Source: Streptomyces hokutonensis | Lineage (GTDB): Bacteria; Actinomycetota; Actinomycetes; Streptomycetales; Streptomycetaceae | Reading direction: 5' to 3' | DNA: 64,000 nucleotides | Assembly: GCF_000376565.1 (NCBI RefSeq) | Contig: NZ_BARG01000037.1 | Coordinates: forward strand, 1-64,000 | Shown here: positions 1 through 8,143 of the stretch, one piece after another | Layout: every line of letters starts with the position of its first letter | Numbering within the stretch: position 1 is the stretch's first letter | Made by a program: the position numbers and the translations under genes | The notes under the pieces: model-generated | The model's input: only the letters and a program-made list of their open reading frames with translations | What the model was told of the DNA's origin: nothing | Databases searched by the model: none

Positions 1-31
1 GGTCCCCGTGAACATCGTGAAAGGGCGGTCC

Positions 32-859
32 ATGCACGCGCTACTCGACGTATCCGGCCTCAAAAAGGTCTACGAGGGTTCCGGCCGCCGGGTGGAGGCG
101 GTGCGGAACCTCACCTTCACCGTCGACGCCGGCGAACTCGTCTGTCTCGTCGGCCCGTCGGGCTGCGGCAAGACCACCCTGCTCAAGTGCATGGGCGGAC
201 TGCTCACCCCGACCGCGGGCGAAGTCCTGCTGAGCGGGCGGAAGGTGAGCGGTCCGCCGCCCGGGATGGCATTCGTGTTCCAGGAGTACGGGCGCAGCCT
301 GTTCCCCTGGATGCGGGTCGGCGAGAACGTCGAACTCCCTCTGAAACAGAAGGCCTTGAGCAAGGCGCGCAGGCGTGAACTGGTCGCCGACGCGCTGGAG
401 TCGGTGGGGCTGGCGGATGCGGCCGGGGCGTATCCGTGGCAGCTGTCCGGCGGTATGCAGCAGCGGGTCGCGATCGCCCGCGCGCTGGCGTACGAGCCCG
501 AAGTCCTGCTGATGGACGAGCCGTTCGCGGCGGTCGACGCGCAGACCCGGGCCGATCTGGAGGACCTGGTACGGGGGTTGTGGCGGGAGCGCGGCATCAC
601 GATCCTCTTCGTGACCCACGACATCGACGAGGCCGTCTACCTGGGCGAGCGGGTGGTCGTCCTGTCCGCGTCGCCGACCGTCGTGCAGGAGCAGCTGAAG
701 GTCGATCTGCCCGTGGAACGCGACCAGTTGCACACCCGGGTCGCCCCGCGCTTCGCCGAACTGCGGACCCATGTGTACGAGCAGATCCAGGCGGCGAAGC
801 GCGGGACACTCCCGGTACAGGACCGGCTCACGAAGACAGATACGCCTCCACTTCGCTGA
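32..859 (+). CDS. ABC transporter ATPase, nitrate/sulfonate/taurine class
   Basis: Predicted cytoplasmic ATPase of an importer for a small anion such as nitrate, an aliphatic sulfonate or taurine. All nucleotide-binding motifs are visible: Walker A GPSGCGKT (residues 41-48), the Q-loop in FVFQEYG (about 84), signature LSGGMQQ (138-144), Walker B VLLMDEP (158-164) and H-loop VTHD. The segment FQEYGRSLFPWMRVGENV is typical of the SsuB/TauB/NrtC class. ATG 32 is chosen because AAAGGG lies 6 bases upstream; the frame is also open from GTG 8 to the window edge. The partner permease and binding protein must lie to the left. The last 32 bases overlap the 3' end of the convergent GH87 gene. The substrate cannot be read from the sequence. 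Confidence 0.9.
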   Translation: MHALLDVSGLKKVYEGSGRRVEAVRNLTFTVDAGELVCLVGPSGCGKTTLLKCMGGLLTPTAGEVLLSGRKVSGPPPGMAFVFQEYGRSLFPWMRVGENVELPLKQKALSKARRRELVADALESVGLADAAGAYPWQLSGGMQQRVAIARALAYEPEVLLMDEPFAAVDAQTRADLEDLVRGLWRERGITILFVTHDIDEAVYLGERVVVLSASPTVVQEQLKVDLPVERDQLHTRVAPRFAELRTHVYEQIQAAKRGTLPVQDRLTKTDTPPLR

Positions 860-3008
860 ACTGGGCCGCCGGCCATCCGGAGTTGGCGGTGACGTTGAGC
901 CGCAGATAGCGCAGGTTGGTGCTGCTGGGCAGGGCCACGGTGACGGTGTTGCCGGTCGCCGGGTCGAAGCGGTAGCCGGTGGAGCCGACGACGGTCGAGT
1001 AGGTGGCGCCGTCGGTGCTGCCCAGCACGGTGACGGTCTGCGTGCGCGCGCTCCACGCGGAAGCGGGCGGCAGCTTCAGCACCAGCCTGCGCACGGCCTG
1101 GTTGGCGCCGAGGTCTACCGTCCAGGCCTGCGGGAAGGCGTTGTTGGTGGACTCCCAGTAGGTGTTCGCGTCGCCGTCGACCGCCTTGCCGGGCGTGTAG
1201 ACGTCCTGGGAGCCGGTCGCGGTGGCCGGGCGGCCCTTGGCGAGGTTGGTGCTCTGGTCCGGGGGCGGGTTGCCCTGGCCGGGCTGCGGCCAGGTCGAGC
1301 AGTCCGACCAGGTGCTGCTCCAGCCGGAGTTGCCGCCGCCGTCGGTGAGGGTGAAGGCGCCGGAGCCGGACGGATAAGGGCAGTTGTAGATGCCGGCCGC
1401 GCCGACGCCGGTGGCCTGTACGTTGCTGAACTTCGCCGCGCCCTGCGCCTCCGCCTGGACGACGACCGTGCCGGTGTTCTGCACGGTCGCACCGCTGACG
1501 TTGACGTTGCCGGTCGAGTAGCCGTGCCCGCCGCCGGACACGAACTCGAAGGCGCTGTAAGGGCTGTTGGTGATGGTCGTATTGGTGATGTTGACGGTCG
1601 CGTTGACCGCGCTGTCGTAGGAGTCGACGCGCAACGCGCCCATCGGATGGCCCCAGTTGGGGTTGATCGCGCCGGTGCGGACGAGGGTGTTGCCGTCGAC
1701 CGTGATGGTGCCGGCGAGGGGGTAGAAGGGGTCGAGGAACTTCTGGTTGGAGATCGCGATGCCGCTGCCGAGGGCGTTGGTGTCGGAGACCAGGTTGTTG
1801 CGGACCGTGATGTTCGTGCCGCCGTATATCGCGATGCCGTTGGCGAGGTTCGGCTGCGAGATCGTGTTGTTCTCGAAACTGCTGTTGGTGTCAGGGGAGT
1901 TGAGCGACCACATGGCGAGGGAGTCGTCGCCCTGGTTGCGCAGGAAGTTGTTGCGGACGATCACACCGTGGGCGGTGCCGTTGAGGTTGAGGCCGTCGGC
2001 GGTGGTGTCGAGGACGCGGTTGTTCTCGACGACGAGGTTGTCGTTGTTGCCCATCAGCCAGAAGCCGCACTTGAGATGCTGGATCCACATCCCGGAGACC
2101 GAACTCCCGGGCCCGAGCGTCCCGTTGACGAAGTTGTCCGGGTTGGAGTCGACGCGTTCGGTGACCTCGCCGATCACCGCGAAGTCCTTGATGTGGACGC
2201 CGCCGGAGGAGCCGGACTGGTCGATGAAGCGCGAGGTGTGCACGACCGAGTACCACTGACCGGCACCCTGCAGGGTCACGTTCTGTACGCCGCTGAGGGA
2301 GGAGGTGAGCCGGTAGTCGCCCGGCGGGATCCACACCACTCCCCCCTGGGCGGCGGAGATGGCGTCCCGGAAGGCCTGCGTGGAGTCGCCCGCACCGCTG
2401 GGGTCGGCGCCCTTGGAGACCACGGACACCGATCCGGCCGGCTGCGCGGCGGCCCCGGCGACCTGCTCGAAGTCGGCGACGTCGACGGTGACTTGGGTGC
2501 CCGTCGCGACGAACGCGACCTTGTCGCCCTGCTGCACGTTCTGGCCGAGCATGAGCCGGGAGTTGTCGAAGAAGTGGTGCGTCTTGGCGCCCGCGATCCA
2601 CCCGGTGTCGACGTACGAGTACTTGGACGTGACGGCGAGCGTCTTGGCGATCCTGGTGCCGTTGACGTACACGTCGAGGCTGCCGCTCTGCCCGTCCGGG
2701 ACGTTGTAGGACACGTTCACGGCGTTGGCCGCGCGCGGCACGGTGAACTCGACGCGCTGTCCGGAGGTGAGCCGTACTGCCTGCCGCCCGGATGCCTCGG
2801 AGGCGAGTGTCCCCTGGGTGTAGTCGGGGCCGATCCTGGTCCCGGTCGTGGTGGCGGACTCGGCCTCGACGGAGGTGAAGGGGAGGGAGGCGCCGGAGGC
2901 CGCGTGGGCGGCGGCGGGGGTCAGGGCGACGAGCATGCCCGCGGCGAGCGCGACGGCCGCACCGATACTTGACATGCGCCTGACAGTTCTGAACATGGTG
3001 CTGTGCAT
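828..3008 (-). CDS. Secreted GH87-type alpha-1,3-glucanase (mutanase) with CBM and discoidin domains
   Basis: Predicted extracellular glucanase of 726 residues. A Sec signal peptide (about 1-37, ending AAAHA) is followed by a CBM35-like beta-sandwich (about 42-183), a right-handed beta-helix (about 190-550) and an F5/8 type C (discoidin) domain (about 587-726). In the beta-helix, Asp338 (TADGLN) and Asp361-Asp362 (QGDDS) show exactly the D-x22-DD spacing that I recall for the GH87 catalytic residues of Bacillus and Paenibacillus alpha-1,3-glucanases. It is the last gene of a block with an alpha-glucosidase and a sugar importer, which fits release of nigero-oligosaccharides outside the cell. 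AGGG lies 8 bases before the ATG. It could instead be another beta-helix polysaccharidase; the triad spacing argues for GH87. Confidence 0.78.
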   Translation of the reverse strand: MHSTMFRTVRRMSSIGAAVALAAGMLVALTPAAAHAASGASLPFTSVEAESATTTGTRIGPDYTQGTLASEASGRQAVRLTSGQRVEFTVPRAANAVNVSYNVPDGQSGSLDVYVNGTRIAKTLAVTSKYSYVDTGWIAGAKTHHFFDNSRLMLGQNVQQGDKVAFVATGTQVTVDVADFEQVAGAAAQPAGSVSVVSKGADPSGAGDSTQAFRDAISAAQGGVVWIPPGDYRLTSSLSGVQNVTLQGAGQWYSVVHTSRFIDQSGSSGGVHIKDFAVIGEVTERVDSNPDNFVNGTLGPGSSVSGMWIQHLKCGFWLMGNNDNLVVENNRVLDTTADGLNLNGTAHGVIVRNNFLRNQGDDSLAMWSLNSPDTNSSFENNTISQPNLANGIAIYGGTNITVRNNLVSDTNALGSGIAISNQKFLDPFYPLAGTITVDGNTLVRTGAINPNWGHPMGALRVDSYDSAVNATVNITNTTITNSPYSAFEFVSGGGHGYSTGNVNVSGATVQNTGTVVVQAEAQGAAKFSNVQATGVGAAGIYNCPYPSGSGAFTLTDGGGNSGWSSTWSDCSTWPQPGQGNPPPDQSTNLAKGRPATATGSQDVYTPGKAVDGDANTYWESTNNAFPQAWTVDLGANQAVRRLVLKLPPASAWSARTQTVTVLGSTDGATYSTVVGSTGYRFDPATGNTVTVALPSSTNLRYLRLNVTANSGWPAAQFSEVEAYLSS

Positions 3009-3213
3009 GTGCTGATCCCTTCGAGGTGGGGGTGCGGGGATAGCGGGATGCGGGGTGACGGTCGGCCGGCGACTGGCCGCGGCGACTGGCGACCGGCGAC
3101 CGGCGACCGGCGACCGGCCACGGTCGGCTGCCTGCGGTCGGCTGTCTGCGGTCGACCGTTGATCGCCGACCGTTGATCGCCGACCGTCGGCAGTCGGCAG
3201 TCGCCCGTCGTCT
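3009..3213. repeat. Intergenic array with 7- and 14-bp periodicity
   Basis: The gap between the GH13 stop and the GH87 start is filled from about 3085 to 3195 with short tandem units. Five copies of a heptamer (ACTGGCG, then ACCGGCG three times, then ACCGGCC) run from 3085 to 3119. Two 14-mers follow (CGGTCGGCTGCCTG and CGGTCGGCTGTCTG, 3121-3148). Two perfect 14-mers GACCGTTGATCGCC (3154-3181) and a diverged third (3182-3195) complete it. The period is always a multiple of 7. The GH87 ribosome-binding region (3009-3025) lies outside the array. The array could separate the two genes transcriptionally or form secondary structure in the mRNA; neither is shown. Confidence 0.85.
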
Positions 3214-4815
3214 TTACGCGGTGTGCAGCCAGGCCGCCGTGTCCTGCGGCAGCCGGCCCTGGTCGTCCAGGGGGCCGCTGGTCAGCAGGAGCCGGGTGTG
3301 CGGCGGGAGGTCGACGGGCGTGTCCGACAGGTTGACCACGCAGGTCGCACCGTCGGCCCGGGCGAAGGCGAGGACGCCGTCGGGGGCGGGCAGCCAGGCG
3401 AGGGGGCCGTCGCCGAAGGCCGGCCGGAGGCGGATCGCCTCGCGGTAGAGGTTGAGCATGGAGTCGGCGGTCCCCTGCTGACGGTCGACCGCATACGATG
3501 CCCAGCCGGCCGGCTGTGGAAGCCAGGGCTCGCCGCGCGAGCCGAAGCCCGCGTACGGCGCGTCGGCCACCCACGGCAGCGGTACCCGGCAGCCGTCGCG
3601 GCCGGGGTCGGTGCCGCCCGACCGGAGGTACATCGGATCCTGTATCCGGTCGACCGGGAGCTCGACCTCGGGCAGTCCCAGCTCCTCCCCCTGGTAGAGG
3701 TAGACGACGCCCGGCAGGGCCAGCGACAGCAGCGCCGCCGCCCTGGCGCGCCGGGTGCCGAGGGCGAGGTCGGTCGGGGTGCCGAAGGCCTTGGTGGCGA
3801 AGTCGAAGCCGGTGTCGGCGCGGCCGTAGCGGGTGACCGTGCGGGTCACGTCGTGGTTGCAGAGGACCCAGGTGGCGGGGGCGCCGATCGGGGCGTGCTC
3901 GGCGAGGGTCTCGTCGATCGAGGTGCGCAGCCGGTCCGGGTCCCAGGGGCAGGACAGGAAGGCGAAGTTGAAGGCGGTGTGGAGTTCGTCGGGGCGGAGG
4001 TAGCGGGCGAAGCGTTCGGTGTCGGGGAGCCAGACCTCGCCGACGAAGACGGCGCCGTACTCGTCGGCGACGGCCCGCCAGGAGCGGTAGATGTCGTGGA
4101 GTTCGTCGCGGTCGACGAAGGGGTTCGGGTCGCGACCCTCGACGAAGTCGGGCAGTGCGGGGTCCTTGGCGAGCAGCGCCGCCGAGTCGATACGGACCCC
4201 TTCGACCCCGCGCTCGAACCAGAAGCGGAGGATGTCCTCGTGCTCCTGACGCACCGCCGGATGGGCCCAGTTGAGGTCGGGCTGCTCGGGGGTGAACAGG
4301 TGGAGGTACCAGTCGCCGTCGGGGAGACGGGTCCACACGGGTTCGGTGGAGGCGGCGAACTGGGACGGCCAGTCGTTGGGCGGGAGTTCACCGTGTGCGC
4401 CGCGTCCGGGGCGGAAGTGGAACAGGTCGCGTTCGGGGCCGCCGGCGAGGGCGGCACGGAACCACGGGTGCTGGTCGGAGACATGGTTCGGCACGATGTC
4501 GACGATCGTGCGGATGCCCAACTCCCGTGCCTCGCTGATGAGTTTCTCGGCCTCGGCGAGCGAGCCGAAGGCCGGGTCGATGGCACGGTAGTCGGCGACG
4601 TCGTAGCCGCCGTCCTTCATCGGCGACAGGTACCAGGGGGTGAACCACAGGGCGTCCACGCCGAGTTCGGCGAGATACGGCAGTCTGGAGCGGACGCCCG
4701 CGAGGTCGCCGGTGCCGTCGCCGTCGCCGTCCGCGAAGCTGCGGACGTACACCTGGTAGATGACCGCCGAGCGCCACCAGTCGTCGTGGCTTTGGGCATG
4801 GGTGGGCTGTCCCAC
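3214..4815 (-). CDS. GH13 alpha-glucosidase (oligo-alpha-glucoside hydrolase)
   Basis: Cytoplasmic alpha-amylase-superfamily glucosidase of 533 residues without signal peptide, expected to hydrolyse imported alpha-gluco-oligosaccharides. The GH13 hallmarks are present: DIVPNHVS (region I, about 106-113), nucleophile Asp210 in GVRIDSA, acid/base Glu260 in VFVGEVW and transition-state Asp322 in CNHDVTR. The N-terminal WWRSAVIYQVYVRSFADG is typical of the oligo-1,6-glucosidase/alpha-glucosidase subfamily. The start is GTG 4815 with AAAGG 8 bases upstream. It follows the importer genes by 39 bases on the same strand, like AglA in other Streptomyces. Linkage preference (alpha-1,3 versus 1,4 or 1,6) cannot be read here, but the GH87 neighbour suggests nigerose-type sugars. 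Confidence 0.93.
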   Translation of the reverse strand: MGQPTHAQSHDDWWRSAVIYQVYVRSFADGDGDGTGDLAGVRSRLPYLAELGVDALWFTPWYLSPMKDGGYDVADYRAIDPAFGSLAEAEKLISEARELGIRTIVDIVPNHVSDQHPWFRAALAGGPERDLFHFRPGRGAHGELPPNDWPSQFAASTEPVWTRLPDGDWYLHLFTPEQPDLNWAHPAVRQEHEDILRFWFERGVEGVRIDSAALLAKDPALPDFVEGRDPNPFVDRDELHDIYRSWRAVADEYGAVFVGEVWLPDTERFARYLRPDELHTAFNFAFLSCPWDPDRLRTSIDETLAEHAPIGAPATWVLCNHDVTRTVTRYGRADTGFDFATKAFGTPTDLALGTRRARAAALLSLALPGVVYLYQGEELGLPEVELPVDRIQDPMYLRSGGTDPGRDGCRVPLPWVADAPYAGFGSRGEPWLPQPAGWASYAVDRQQGTADSMLNLYREAIRLRPAFGDGPLAWLPAPDGVLAFARADGATCVVNLSDTPVDLPPHTRLLLTSGPLDDQGRLPQDTAAWLHTA

Positions 4816-4854
4816 TGTGCTGGCCTTTCTGTCGGAGGGCGTCGAGGGGCGGTG

Positions 4855-5730
4855 TCAGCCCTTCGTGCTGCCCGCGCTGATCCCGGCGATGATGTGGCGC
4901 TGGAAGACCAGGAACATGGCGACCATGGGGATGCTCGCGATCACCATCGCGGCGATGAGCACGGTCAGTTGGATGTTCTGCGACAGCTGGACGAGTGCCA
5001 CGCTGATCGGCTGTTTGTCGGTGTCGGAGAAGACCATCAGCGGCCACAGGAAGTCCTGCCACACGGCGACCAGGGCGAAGATCGAGACGACGCCGAGGAC
5101 GGGCCGGGACATGGGCAGCACGATGGACCACAGGATGCGGAGTTTTCCGGCGCCGTCGATCTCGGCGGCCTCCATGACGTCGCGCGGGAGTTGGTCGAAG
5201 AACCGTTTGAGGAGGTACAGGTTGAAGGCGTTGGCGACGGCCGGCAGCCAGATGCCGAGGGGGTCGTTGAGCAGGCTGGTGTGGATCAGCGGGAGGTCGG
5301 CGACGGTCAGGTACTTCGGTACGACCAGGGCCTGCGCGGGGACCATCAGCGTGGCGAGGATGCCGCCGAGGATCAACTTGCCGAAGGCGGGCTTGAGTTT
5401 GGACAGGGCGTAGGCGGCGGCCGTGCACAGGACCAGCTGGAACGCCCAGGCGCCGGCGGCCTGGACGACCGTGTTCCACAGATGCTCCGGGAGCTGCATC
5501 AGGTCCCAGGCGTCGGTGTAGCCGCTGAGGTGCCAGTGCTTGGGGATGATCGTGGGCGGGGTCTGCGCGATCTCGTCCGGCGACTTCATGGCGCCGGTGA
5601 CCATCCAGTAGACGGGGAAGAGGAAGGCGAGCGCGAAGAGCACGACGACGCCGGTGAAGACGGTCCAGTAGACGGCCCTGCCGCGGGGCCGGGCGAGCGC
5701 GGCCGGGGAGAGCAGCGTGCGGGTGCTCAC
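4855..5730 (-). CDS. Sugar ABC transporter permease, MalG/AglG type
   Basis: Inner-membrane permease of the CUT1 carbohydrate family, 291 residues with about six membrane helices. The EAA loop (EAAEIDGAGKLRILWSIVLP) that contacts the ATPase is present. GTG 5730 is chosen because it overlaps the stop of the upstream permease in a GTGA, which indicates translational coupling. There is no dedicated ATPase in this locus, so a shared multi-sugar ATPase (MsiK in Streptomyces) probably energises it; that is inference from the family. Confidence 0.93.
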   Translation of the reverse strand: MSTRTLLSPAALARPRGRAVYWTVFTGVVVLFALAFLFPVYWMVTGAMKSPDEIAQTPPTIIPKHWHLSGYTDAWDLMQLPEHLWNTVVQAAGAWAFQLVLCTAAAYALSKLKPAFGKLILGGILATLMVPAQALVVPKYLTVADLPLIHTSLLNDPLGIWLPAVANAFNLYLLKRFFDQLPRDVMEAAEIDGAGKLRILWSIVLPMSRPVLGVVSIFALVAVWQDFLWPLMVFSDTDKQPISVALVQLSQNIQLTVLIAAMVIASIPMVAMFLVFQRHIIAGISAGSTKG

Positions 5731-6683
5731 AGGTCGTCCTCTCCGGAGCGGGTCAGCCGCAGATAGACGGCGGAGAAGGCGCCGAGCAGCACGAGGAGCA
5801 TCACGCTGAGGGCGCAGGCGCCGCCGAAGTCGTTGTAGAGGAAGGCGTATTTGTAGATCAGGTAGAGGACGGTGACGGTCGCGCTCTCCGGGCCGCCGCC
5901 CGTGATCACGAAGGGTTCGGTGAAGACCTGCATCGTGGCGATGATCTGAAGGAGCATCAGCATCAGGATGACGAAGCGGGTCTGAGGGATCGTCACGTGC
6001 CGCACGCGCTGGAGGAGGCTCGCGCCGTCGAGTTCGGCGGCCTCGTAGAGCTCGCCGGGGATGGACTGGAGTGCGGCCAGGTAGATGAGGACGGTGCCGC
6101 CCAGGTTGGCCCAAGTCGCCACGATCACCAGGGAGATGAGGGCGGTGTCGGTGCCGTTGGACCAGTTCGAGGTGGGCAGGTGCAGGAAGCGCAGCGTCTC
6201 GTTGGCGAGGCCGGCTCCCGGGTCGTAGAACCACTTCCACAGCAGGGCGGTGACCACCGGCGGGATCATCACCGGGAGGTAGACGACGACCCTGAAGAAG
6301 GCTTTCCAGTGCCTCAACTCGTTGAGGACCAGGGCGAGTACGAAGGGGATCGCGAAGCCGATGAGCAGGGCCAGCAGGGTGAAGACGAGGGTGTTGCGCC
6401 AGGCGGCGGTGAACTCGGGGTCGTGCCAGACGCGGGTGAAGTTGGCGGTGCCGACCCACTCGGGCGAGGAGCCGGGCGTGTACTTCTGGAAGGCGATCAC
6501 GACCGCGCGGATCGCCGGGTACCAGGAGAACAGGGCGAAGCAGATGAGGCCGCCGATGAGGAAGGCGTAGGCGCGGGCCTGGTCGAGGAGGCGGCGCCGC
6601 CCCCGGCCCCCTACCGGGGGCGGCGCCTCGACCTGTCGTACCGCCGTCGTCTCGACGGGGTTCCGGGTGGCCGTCCGGGTCAT
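5727..6683 (-). CDS. Sugar ABC transporter permease, MalF/AglF type
   Basis: CUT1-family permease of 318 residues with about six membrane helices. The EAA motif (YEAAELDGASLLQRVRHVTIP) lies near residue 215. It starts 4 bases after the stop of the binding-protein gene and overlaps the next permease by 4 bases, so the three importer genes form one translational unit. The N-terminal 30 residues are cytoplasmic and rich in Arg, Pro and Gly, as is common in actinobacterial MalF proteins. Confidence 0.93.
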   Translation of the reverse strand: MTRTATRNPVETTAVRQVEAPPPVGGRGRRRLLDQARAYAFLIGGLICFALFSWYPAIRAVVIAFQKYTPGSSPEWVGTANFTRVWHDPEFTAAWRNTLVFTLLALLIGFAIPFVLALVLNELRHWKAFFRVVVYLPVMIPPVVTALLWKWFYDPGAGLANETLRFLHLPTSNWSNGTDTALISLVIVATWANLGGTVLIYLAALQSIPGELYEAAELDGASLLQRVRHVTIPQTRFVILMLMLLQIIATMQVFTEPFVITGGGPESATVTVLYLIYKYAFLYNDFGGACALSVMLLVLLGAFSAVYLRLTRSGEDDL

Positions 6684-6687
6684 CGGG

Positions 6688-8034
6688 TCAGCCCCGGGCC
6701 AGGATGCCGTCGATCTTTCCGGAGGCGTCCTTGAGGAGTTGGTCGATGTTCGCGTCCTTCTTGGTGAGGACGGCGGAGACGGCCGAGTCGAGGACGGAGT
6801 AGATCTGCTGGGCGTCCGGCGGCTCGATCTTCTTCTGGAGGGGCGCGTTGCCGTCCAGGAAGGTCTGGTAGTTCTGCACCGGGACGTTGGAGTTGGCCTT
6901 CTTGACCTGCTGGTCCTTGGCGTCGGCGGCGCCGGTGAACAGGCGCGGTTCGGGCAGTCCGACGGGGGCGTTGGCCTTCTTGGCGCGGGCGTAGTCGCCG
7001 AGGAAGCCGCTGCCCGGGGTGAGGAACATGCTGTCGAGCCACTTGAGGCCGGCGCGGATCTGGGCGGGTGTGTCGTGCTTGTTGAACATGTAGCCGTCGC
7101 CGCCGATGAGCGTGCCCTGGCCGCCGGGCATCGGGCCGAGGGCGAGGTCGTCGTAGTTGCCGCCCTTCTCCTTGACCAGGATCGGGATGTTGTCCGGGGC
7201 GGAGAGGTACATGCCGAGCTTGCCCGAACCCATCAGCTGCTGCACGTCGTTGATGACGAGGAGCTGTTTGCTGCCCATCGAGTTGTCGGTCCAGCGCATG
7301 TCGTGCAGGTTCTGCAGCACGGCGTGGCCCTGCGGGGTGTCGATGGTGGCCTTCTTGCCGTCGGCGCTGACGACGTCGCCGCCCTGTGAGTACATCTCGG
7401 CGGTGAAGTGCCAACCCCCTTGGTTCTGGGCGCTGTAGTCGGCGTAGCCGATGGTGCCGTTGCCGAGCGCGGCTATCTTCTTGGCGTCGGCGCGGACTTC
7501 GGCCCAGGTCGTCGGCGGCTTGTCGGGGTCGAGGCCGGCCTGCTGGAAGAGCTTGCGGTTGTAGAGCAGGCCCATCGAGTAGCCGGTGCGCGGGATGCCG
7601 TAGATCTTGCCGTCGACGGTGTAGATGTCGCGCAGCTGCTGCTGAAGAGTGTCGTAGCTCTTCAACTCCTTGATGTACGGGGTGAGATCGGCCGCCTGGT
7701 TGATGTCGACGACGTGCTTGGCGTCGGTGAAGTACGTGTAGAACACGTCCTCCATCTGGCCGCCGGCGAGTTTGGCGTCGAAGGTCTTCGGGTCCTGGCA
7801 GGGGAACGCGTCGTGCGTGACGACGTCGATGTCGGGGTTCTTCTTCTCGAAGGCCGCGACGTCGGAGTCGAAGAATCCCCGGTCGACCTTGGCGCTCTTG
7901 GGCGGCTCGCAGTTGACCGTGATGCGTGTCTTGCCGCTCGCCGAGTCGTCGCCGGACCCGCAGGCGGCGGCGGTGAGCGCGAGAGAACAGACGCCGATCG
8001 CGGCGAAGGTACGGCGGAACCCGGTGCTTCTCAT
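6688..8034 (-). CDS. Sugar-binding lipoprotein of the alpha-glucoside importer
   Basis: Extracellular solute-binding protein (family 1) of 448 residues, tethered by lipid. The start at ATG 8034 gives a short signal peptide with lipobox LTAAAC (Cys25), followed by GSGDDSASG and the two-lobed binding fold. It captures the oligosaccharide for the MalF/MalG-type permeases 4 bases downstream. Its promoter region lies between this gene and the LacI gene and carries the inverted repeat at 8086-8106. The ligand is inferred from the GH13 and GH87 neighbours, probably an alpha-gluco-oligosaccharide. Confidence 0.9.
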   Translation of the reverse strand: MRSTGFRRTFAAIGVCSLALTAAACGSGDDSASGKTRITVNCEPPKSAKVDRGFFDSDVAAFEKKNPDIDVVTHDAFPCQDPKTFDAKLAGGQMEDVFYTYFTDAKHVVDINQAADLTPYIKELKSYDTLQQQLRDIYTVDGKIYGIPRTGYSMGLLYNRKLFQQAGLDPDKPPTTWAEVRADAKKIAALGNGTIGYADYSAQNQGGWHFTAEMYSQGGDVVSADGKKATIDTPQGHAVLQNLHDMRWTDNSMGSKQLLVINDVQQLMGSGKLGMYLSAPDNIPILVKEKGGNYDDLALGPMPGGQGTLIGGDGYMFNKHDTPAQIRAGLKWLDSMFLTPGSGFLGDYARAKKANAPVGLPEPRLFTGAADAKDQQVKKANSNVPVQNYQTFLDGNAPLQKKIEPPDAQQIYSVLDSAVSAVLTKKDANIDQLLKDASGKIDGILARG

Positions 8035-8085
8035 CGGTGGACCCCTCTGGGCAGGAGCGGTGGGCGCCCACACTCAAGCACCGCC

Positions 8086-8106
8086 GACATCTCTCCGCAA
8101 GATGTC
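8086..8106. promoter_or_regulatory. Inverted repeat upstream of the binding-protein gene
   Basis: GACATCT (8086-8092) and AGATGTC (8100-8106) form a perfect 7-bp inverted repeat with a 7-base spacer that contains CCGCAA. It sits about 50 bases before the ATG of the binding lipoprotein and downstream of the LacI gene. The CGCAAG half resembles the half-sites next to the LacI start. Operator function is inference. Confidence 0.35.
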
Positions 8107-8143
8107 GCGCAGAATCTGTAATTATTCGACAGCAGGGCGCCTG

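Noticed and set aside
828..859. Overlap of convergent 3' ends of the ABC ATPase and GH87 genes as a regulatory antisense pair
   Set aside because: A 32-base overlap of stops is common in dense genomes, and both proteins have normal C-termini.
771..2972. Long open frame opposite the GH87 gene
   Set aside because: Third-position G+C bias opens antisense frames in this DNA. It has no start context, and the translation is low-complexity Gly/Arg/Val without motifs.
3223..5766. 847-codon open frame opposite GH13 and the permease
   Set aside because: It mirrors genes with clear catalytic and membrane motifs on the other strand, and its own product has no recognisable domain.
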